DNA from: Roseobacter fucihabitans
GTDB lineage: Bacteria > Pseudomonadota > Alphaproteobacteria > Rhodobacterales > Rhodobacteraceae
Length of the DNA stretch: 64,000 nt
NCBI RefSeq assembly: GCF_014337925.2
Contig: NZ_CP143423.1
Span: forward strand, 650,501 to 714,500
Direction of reading: 5' to 3'
The first letter of the stretch is position 1. Each line of letters begins with the position of its first letter. Shown piece by piece: positions 58,989 to 64,000 of this stretch. The notes under the pieces were generated by a model. It did not search any database. It saw only the letters and a list, made by a program, of their open reading frames with translations, and was not told the DNA's origin. The translations under genes were made by a program, and so were the position numbers.

Positions 58989-59837
58989 ATGCGTATCGTC
59001 CTTCTGACATCCTTCACAATGATCGCCTTTGCGGCGAATTCTCTTTTGACCCGGCTAGCGGTTGAAACCGGCTCCATCGACCCGAACAGTTTCGCGCTGA
59101 TCAGGGTTCTTTCGGGGGCCGTCGTCCTCGCATCGATACTGTTCTTGAGAGGCGGCAAGCTACAGCTGTTCGCACCCGCTCGGTTTCTTGGGGCGGCTAG
59201 TCTGGCCGCCTATATGGCTGGATTTTCTTTGGCTTACCTGACATTGGATGCCGGGCTTGGCGCGCTGATCCTTTTCGGCGTGGTGCAAATGTCGATGTTC
59301 GCGCAGGGTGCCGTGACCGGCAAACGCCCCACGACACGCCAACTCGCGGGTGCCGCGCTCGCATTTACCGGGCTACTTTTCGCGCTTTGGCCTGGAAATG
59401 GGGGCCAGTCTGATCCAGTGGGCGCCGGTTTCATGGTTTTGGCGGGGCTGGGCTGGGCCGCCTATACGATTTCCGGCCGCGGCACCGCTGATCCTCTGGC
59501 AGCAACGACCGCAAACTTCATACTTTGTTTGCCGCTGTTAACGGTTCTAATCGCCGGTTTCGTGACACATGCCTCTTTGATGGGGGTCGGTCTGGCCATC
59601 GTCTGCGGGGGTATCACGTCGGGCTTGGGCTATGCGTTATGGTACAGGGTTTTGCCGAGGCTGCAGGGCAATGTGGCTGCAGTCGTTCAGCTCAGCGTCC
59701 CCCTCATCGCGCTGCTTGGGGGCGGGCTGTTGCTGGGGGAGACCTGGACGCCAATGTTGCTGGTCGCGACGGTTCTGGTCATTACCGGAATCGCGGTGGC
59801 CGTCATATCACGATCCGTTCCAGCGGATCGTAAGTGA
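58989..59837 (+). CDS. EamA/DMT family transporter
   Basis: A 282-residue membrane protein with ten helices in two EamA repeats, the second starting near the GAGFMVLAGLGWAAYTISGR segment. Unrelated in detail to the transporter at 26488. Likely exports a metabolite. Its 3' end overlaps the convergent Nudix gene by 35 bases. Confidence 0.88.
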   Translation: MRIVLLTSFTMIAFAANSLLTRLAVETGSIDPNSFALIRVLSGAVVLASILFLRGGKLQLFAPARFLGAASLAAYMAGFSLAYLTLDAGLGALILFGVVQMSMFAQGAVTGKRPTTRQLAGAALAFTGLLFALWPGNGGQSDPVGAGFMVLAGLGWAAYTISGRGTADPLAATTANFILCLPLLTVLIAGFVTHASLMGVGLAIVCGGITSGLGYALWYRVLPRLQGNVAAVVQLSVPLIALLGGGLLLGETWTPMLLVATVLVITGIAVAVISRSVPADRK

Positions 59838-60258
59838 AGCCATTGGCTTGTGAAAACGCAACCTGGGCCAGGCTCGCGGGTTTGAAATGAAGCTCCGTCA
59901 TTTCGTCTTCGCGCGCCCAGACGTGGCGGTTAACGATATTCTCCGGGTCCTTCCAATCCTCAGCGATGTGATGCGTCCCGAGAAGTTCACAGCGGAAAAA
60001 TACTTCGACCTGGTGAAACCCGGTGCGCGGATCATGAAACTCATTCACCAGACAAGGCGTGTTCACGCGCACCCGCAATCCGGTCTCTTCGTGAACTTCG
60101 CGCACCAGATTTTCGGGCAAGGAGGTGCCTGGCTCCACGCCGCCTCCCGGAGCGCATAAAAGCGTGCTGCGCGCCTTGGGCCAGGCGTTCACCAAGAGCA
60201 GCTTTGCCTCGTGGATAATCACAGCACGGGCCGCGAGACGGACAGGTTTTTTGAGCAT
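59803..60258 (-). CDS. Nudix hydrolase
   Basis: A 151-residue Nudix protein. The Nudix box reads GGGVEPGTSLPENLVREVHEETGL; the REVHEE metal-binding part is intact, but the first Glu of the consensus (GX5E) is Thr. It may hydrolyse nucleoside diphosphate derivatives. Overlaps the convergent transporter gene. Confidence 0.88.
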   Translation of the reverse strand: MLKKPVRLAARAVIIHEAKLLLVNAWPKARSTLLCAPGGGVEPGTSLPENLVREVHEETGLRVRVNTPCLVNEFHDPRTGFHQVEVFFRCELLGTHHIAEDWKDPENIVNRHVWAREDEMTELHFKPASLAQVAFSQANGFTYDPLERIVI

Positions 60259-60330
60259 TGCGACAGATTCCGATAAAACCGCGTGGCGTTACACTTTCGC
60301 TGGATCAATAATGACACTATCTCCGGGGGT

Positions 60331-61122
60331 ATGACCAGAGCCGTGAAAACTCTTCTGACCGCCTGTGCGCTGATCCTGGCCGCCTCATCGGCCTCTGCGC
60401 GCTGTGTGGTGTTGTTGCATGGGCTGGCGCGCACCGAATTTTCCTTTGCTTTGATGGAGGCCGCATTGAATGCAGAGGATTACACGGTCGTGCGTCCGGG
60501 GTATCCGTCGACAACCGCCCCCATTGCGGATCTGGTGGCGCGCACGTTGCCTGATGCCATGGCCAAATGCGGTCCACGCGGCCAGGTTGATTTTGTAACC
60601 CACTCCATGGGTGGCATTTTACTGCGCCAATGGGTCAGCGATACGGCACCGGAGCGGCTGGGACGCGTGGTCATGCTGGCCCCACCCAATCAGGGCAGCG
60701 AGGTTGTTGATGCCTTTTCCGATATTGAGGCCTTTGACTGGATCAACGGGCCGGCGGGCGGCCAATTGGGGACCGGGCCCGATGATTTGCCACGCAGCCT
60801 GCCCCCTGTAACCTTCGATCTTGGTGTGATCGCAGGCGATCAATCGCTCAATCCGTATTTCTCCTCGCTGTTACCGGGGCGTGATGATGGCAAGGTTTCG
60901 GTTGCCTCGACGCGGGTTGCGGGCATGAATGACCACATCGTTTTGCCGGTTACGCATACTTTCATGATGAATAATCCACGCGTCATTGCGCAGACGGTGT
61001 CTTTCCTGACGACGGGAAAATTTGATCGATCCCTGTCGTGGTTTGATGCCGTGCTCTCCCAATTGGGGTGTCCGGATGGTAATTGCATACCGGATGTGGG
61101 GGCGATGATTGGCGAACCTTGA
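60331..61122 (+). CDS. secreted alpha/beta hydrolase (lipase/esterase)
   Basis: A 263-residue exported lipase-like enzyme. Signal peptide ([17 protein letters not shown]), oxyanion loop [10 protein letters not shown] near 28, nucleophile elbow VTHSMGGIL near 88 and a catalytic His candidate in [15 protein letters not shown]. Two cysteines near the end ([13 protein letters not shown]) suggest a disulfide. The start is ATG 60331 after GGGGG. It overlaps the phnM start by 14 bases. Confidence 0.85.
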   Translation: MTRAVKTLLTACALILAASSASARCVVLLHGLARTEFSFALMEAALNAEDYTVVRPGYPSTTAPIADLVARTLPDAMAKCGPRGQVDFVTHSMGGILLRQWVSDTAPERLGRVVMLAPPNQGSEVVDAFSDIEAFDWINGPAGGQLGTGPDDLPRSLPPVTFDLGVIAGDQSLNPYFSSLLPGRDDGKVSVASTRVAGMNDHIVLPVTHTFMMNNPRVIAQTVSFLTTGKFDRSLSWFDAVLSQLGCPDGNCIPDVGAMIGEP

Positions 61123-62254
61123 GTTTCAGGGCGGGCAGGTTCTGCTCCCATCGGGGCTTGCGCGCGAAACCCTGGCGATCTCGGGGGATGTGATCGCGCC
61201 GCCCTGTGATGCGCGCGCCATTGATCTGCGTGGGTTTTGGGTGCTTCCCGGTATCATCGATCTACACGGGGATGGCTTTGAGCGACATCTGGCACCGCGC
61301 CGCGGGGCGATGAAGCAGATGGCCGAAGGGATTGTCGCCACCGAAGCGGAACTTGCGGCAAACGGTATCACCACGGCGATCTTGGCGCAGTTTATCAGCT
61401 GGGAAGGGGGGCTGCGGGGCGAGCAATTTGCAGATCAGGTGTTCTGCGCAATTCGGGATACGGCACCGCACCTCGTGACGGACATTCGCGCGCAGCTCCG
61501 GCTCGAAATCCACCTGTTGGATTTGTTTCAAACCCTGCCGGATCGCATGATCGATTGGGGTGTCGATTACATCGTGTTCAATGACCATCTGCCACACGCG
61601 CGTCTGGCGCAAGGACGTCAACCGCCCAGGATGGTGGGGCAGGCGTTGAAGGCGGGGCGCAATCCGGAGGCTCATTTTGCGATGATGCTGGCCCTGCACG
61701 CACAGGCGCGCGACGTCCCCGCAGCTTTGGACGAACTCTGCGCCGCCTTGCAAAAACGCCAGATCCGCATGGGCAGCCATGATGATGCCACGAAATCTGC
61801 GCGTGATACCTGGCACCGGCGGGGGACCTGTATCGCGGAATTTCCCGAAACGCTGGAGGCTGCAGAGGCTGCGCGGGATGCGGGGGACGCGGTTATTCTG
61901 GGCGCACCAAATGTCGTGCGCGGCGGTTCGCACAAAGGCAACGTCTCGGCGCTGGAGCTGATTTCCATGGGGCTCTGTGACGCGGTGGCTTCGGATTATC
62001 ACTATCCGAGCCCGCGGCGCGCAGCCTTGATACTGGCCAAAAGCGGGGTTGCCGATCTGCCCACGGCCTGGGGTTTGATCTCGGCCGGGCCCGCGCGCAT
62101 TTTGGGGTTGGAGGATCGCGGGACGCTTGAGGCGGGCAAGCGCGCCGATATCGTCATTCTAGATGCTCAGACCCAGCGGGTTGCCGCGACGATGGTCGCC
62201 GGGCGCTTCAGCTATATGTCAGGTGAAATCGCGGAACGTTTCATCGCGCCCTAG
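61109..62254 (+). CDS. phnM: alpha-D-ribose 1-methylphosphonate 5-triphosphate diphosphatase
   Basis: Amidohydrolase of the C-P lyase pathway that removes pyrophosphate from ribose 1-alkylphosphonate 5-triphosphate. 381 residues. Metal ligands and motifs visible: [17 protein letters not shown] near 48, [15 protein letters not shown] near 230, [14 protein letters not shown] near 275 and [15 protein letters not shown] near 295. It begins with TTG 61109 inside the lipase gene, with GGGGG upstream. No other phn genes are in the window. Confidence 0.88.
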   Translation: MANLEFQGGQVLLPSGLARETLAISGDVIAPPCDARAIDLRGFWVLPGIIDLHGDGFERHLAPRRGAMKQMAEGIVATEAELAANGITTAILAQFISWEGGLRGEQFADQVFCAIRDTAPHLVTDIRAQLRLEIHLLDLFQTLPDRMIDWGVDYIVFNDHLPHARLAQGRQPPRMVGQALKAGRNPEAHFAMMLALHAQARDVPAALDELCAALQKRQIRMGSHDDATKSARDTWHRRGTCIAEFPETLEAAEAARDAGDAVILGAPNVVRGGSHKGNVSALELISMGLCDAVASDYHYPSPRRAALILAKSGVADLPTAWGLISAGPARILGLEDRGTLEAGKRADIVILDAQTQRVAATMVAGRFSYMSGEIAERFIAP

Positions 62255-62259
62255 CGCAC

Positions 62260-63327
62260 CTACTTAACGATCCGGTTGACATGGCCCATCTTGCGTCCCG
62301 GCTTGGTTTCGGATTTTCCATATAGATGCACGGCGCAATTGGGCTCTTTTGCCAAATCCGCCACCTGTTTCACATCCGCACCAATCAGGTTTTCCATGAT
62401 CACATCGGCGTAGCGGGATCCATTGCCCAAGGGCCATCCGGCCAGCGCGCGGATATGTTGTTCAAACTGATCCACGGTGCAGCCGTTCTGGGTCCAATGC
62501 CCTGAATTATGCACGCGCGGTGCGATTTCATTCACGATCAGACCGGCGCGGGTGACAAAAAGCTCAACCCCCAAGACGCCGACGTATTCCAGCGCATTCA
62601 GGATCTTTGCCGCGATTAAAACCGCGTCCGTGCGCATTGAGGCGTTCAGCCGCGCGGGGACTTTTGTCGTGTGCAGGATGCCGTCACGATGGACGTTTTC
62701 GCCCGGATCAAAACAGGCGATATCGCCTTGCGGGCTGCGTGCCGCAATGACGGAAACCTCATGGGTGAATTCCACGAACCCCTCCAGGATCGCGGGTTGT
62801 CCGGCCATGTCTGCCCAGGCGGGCGCGATATCCTGTGGGGTTTTCAGGCGGGCCTGGCCCTTGCCGTCATAGCCGAAACGGCGGGTCTTGAGGATGCCAG
62901 GCGTGCCAATGGTCTCAACGGCTTTTTCGAGCGCGTCGTGGTCGGGGACATCGGCAAAGGGCGCAACCGTCAGGCCTAGGTTTTGTAGAAATTGCTTTTC
63001 GCTCAGGCGGTCCTGACTGACCCGCAGCGCCTCACGACCCGGGCGGATTTGCACGTATTTTTCGATGATATTCAAAGCAGAAGTCGGAATGTTTTCAAAC
63101 TCATAGGTCACGATATCGACGCTTTGTGCAAAGCGGGCCAGCGCGTCAGCATCTGTATAGGGCGCGGTTGTGAGCCGGTGTGCAACCTGCGCGGCGGGCG
63201 GTTCGCCGCCGGGCTCAAACACATGCGTCTTGAAGCCCAGTCGCGCCGCGGCAACCGACAGCATCCGGCCCAATTGCCCACCGCCCAGAATTCCGATCGT
63301 TGCACCGCTTGAGAGGGGGTCAGACAT
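62260..63327 (-). CDS. purK: N5-carboxyaminoimidazole ribonucleotide synthase
   Basis: ATP-grasp enzyme that makes N5-CAIR from AIR in purine synthesis. 355 residues. [18 protein letters not shown] (about 10-27), the ATP-grasp segment [15 protein letters not shown] near 150 and [26 protein letters not shown] near 262-287 are typical. The start is ATG 63327, 8 bases inside the end of purE; a 28-codon extension is not used. Confidence 0.96.
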   Translation of the reverse strand: MSDPLSSGATIGILGGGQLGRMLSVAAARLGFKTHVFEPGGEPPAAQVAHRLTTAPYTDADALARFAQSVDIVTYEFENIPTSALNIIEKYVQIRPGREALRVSQDRLSEKQFLQNLGLTVAPFADVPDHDALEKAVETIGTPGILKTRRFGYDGKGQARLKTPQDIAPAWADMAGQPAILEGFVEFTHEVSVIAARSPQGDIACFDPGENVHRDGILHTTKVPARLNASMRTDAVLIAAKILNALEYVGVLGVELFVTRAGLIVNEIAPRVHNSGHWTQNGCTVDQFEQHIRALAGWPLGNGSRYADVIMENLIGADVKQVADLAKEPNCAVHLYGKSETKPGRKMGHVNRIVK

Positions 63328-63808
63328 CGCTTGGCATCTCGGGAATGGACGCAGAGAGGGCCGCGCGCCATGCGTCCAGACGTGTGGCAAGTGCGGGGTC
63401 TTGCAAAGCAAGAATGCCAGCGGCCATCAAGGCGGCATTTGCCGCACCCGCCACGCCGATTGCCATGGTCGCCACCGGATAGCCGCGCGGCATCTGCACG
63501 ATCGAATAGAGCGAATCGACCCCGGAGAGCGCCTTCGTCTGTACCGGAACGCCCACGACGGGGACGCGCGTTTTTGACGCCATCATGCCCGGAAGATGGG
63601 CGGCACCTCCGGCACCGGCGATGATCACCTGCAGACCGCGTTCAGCCGCCGTTTTGCCATAGTCCCACAGCCGGTCCGGCGTGCGATGCGCCGAAACGAT
63701 CCGGGTCTCATAAGCCACCCCCAATTCGTCCAGCAGAGTTGCGGCCTCGCGCAGGGTGGGCCAGTCGGACTGGCTGCCCATGATAATTCCGACAACAGGT
63801 ACGGTCAT
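63320..63808 (-). CDS. purE: N5-carboxyaminoimidazole ribonucleotide mutase
   Basis: Rearranges N5-CAIR to CAIR. 162 residues, class I PurE. The catalytic region is [16 protein letters not shown] (about 7-22, with Asp of SQSD), [14 protein letters not shown] near 40, and the [12 protein letters not shown] loop near 70. Translation is coupled to purK (8-base overlap). Confidence 0.97.
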   Translation of the reverse strand: MTVPVVGIIMGSQSDWPTLREAATLLDELGVAYETRIVSAHRTPDRLWDYGKTAAERGLQVIIAGAGGAAHLPGMMASKTRVPVVGVPVQTKALSGVDSLYSIVQMPRGYPVATMAIGVAGAANAALMAAGILALQDPALATRLDAWRAALSASIPEMPSDV

Positions 63809-63901
63809 GTCAAAGGCTCCTCCGGCCCAATGTCTAAAGGCGGCACTATAGCCAAACCGCGCGCGTAGGCAATGCGCTGAAAATCCTGTCTCAAAAGGGG
63901 C

Positions 63902-64000
63902 TTAGGCGATAATGTCGGGGGTCAGGCGATCTTCGATCTGAGCGATAAGATCCTTGAGGCGCAATTTGCGTTTCTTCAGCCTTTGCAACGTCAATTGATC
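63902..64000 (-). CDS. YdcH family (DUF465) protein, 5' end off window
   Basis: The last 32 residues are in view (LKKRKLRLKDLIAQIEDRLT, ending PDIIA). This matches the C-terminus of DUF465 proteins and is a longer relative of the gene at 26327. A 93-base gap separates it from the purE start. Function unknown. Confidence 0.8.
   Translation of the reverse strand, partial: DQLTLQRLKKRKLRLKDLIAQIEDRLTPDIIA

Overview
The window is chromosomal DNA of an alphaproteobacterium of the Roseobacter group (Rhodobacterales). Several things point there: a B12-dependent ethylmalonyl-CoA mutase close to crotonyl-CoA carboxylase/reductase (ethylmalonyl-CoA pathway), a LuxR/LuxI acyl-homoserine-lactone pair of roseobacter type, a five-gene F1 ATP synthase operon (atpHAGDC) without F0 genes beside it, ETF-ubiquinone oxidoreductase, a family II pyrophosphatase and a high G+C core. 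The genus cannot be fixed from the sequence alone.

Layout. 0-5.5 kb: ecm, a GNAT enzyme, a membrane acyltransferase and ccrA. 5.7-7.4 kb: small ORF, luxR, luxI. 7.5-11.5 kb: RecD-like helicase and SDR, then a TIGR02186/TauE pair on the other strand. 11.5-16.2 kb: a BMP-type nucleoside ABC transporter operon. 16.4-17.1 kb: a decayed IS630. 17-19.7 kb: membrane protein, greA, a VOC protein and a divergent SoxR-type regulator with a readable operator. 19.8-26.5 kb: ETF-QO, TPR lipoprotein-like protein, ispE, polyprenyl synthase, tRNA methyltransferase-like gene and small conserved genes. 26.5-31.7 kb: EamA exporter, LysR, phaB and phaA, EAL protein.

31.7-35.1 kb is an accessory island of insertion-sequence wreckage: a truncated gene, an IS3 end fragment, a second IS3 element with recognisable inverted repeats, an IS110 remnant and another truncated gene. 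The second IS3 (32464-33740) carries five copies of a 36-41 bp bulged-hairpin element. Deleting four of them exactly restores one uninterrupted 227-codon transposase frame, and their stems show compensatory base changes. This is the most unusual feature of the window: an apparently mobile, structured mini-element that has hit one host element repeatedly and has no other copy that I found in the 64 kb.

35.2-64 kb is ordinary core genome: clpA, gloB, a methyltransferase, the atp operon, a secreted hydrolase, prs, an HCCA isomerase, an ltaE/YcgN/ribF cluster, MaoC, a HAD hydrolase, Mn pyrophosphatase, groES-groEL under a CIRCE operator, a short histidine kinase, an EamA transporter, a Nudix protein, a lipase, phnM, purK-purE and a partial DUF465 gene.

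Functional links: ecm/ccrA (acetyl-CoA assimilation) and phaA/phaB (polyhydroxybutyrate synthesis) share the acetoacetyl/3-hydroxybutyryl/crotonyl-CoA node, and both loci carry TTGCGCAA-containing dyads upstream. Gene starts were chosen by ribosome-binding site, overlap with neighbours and family length.
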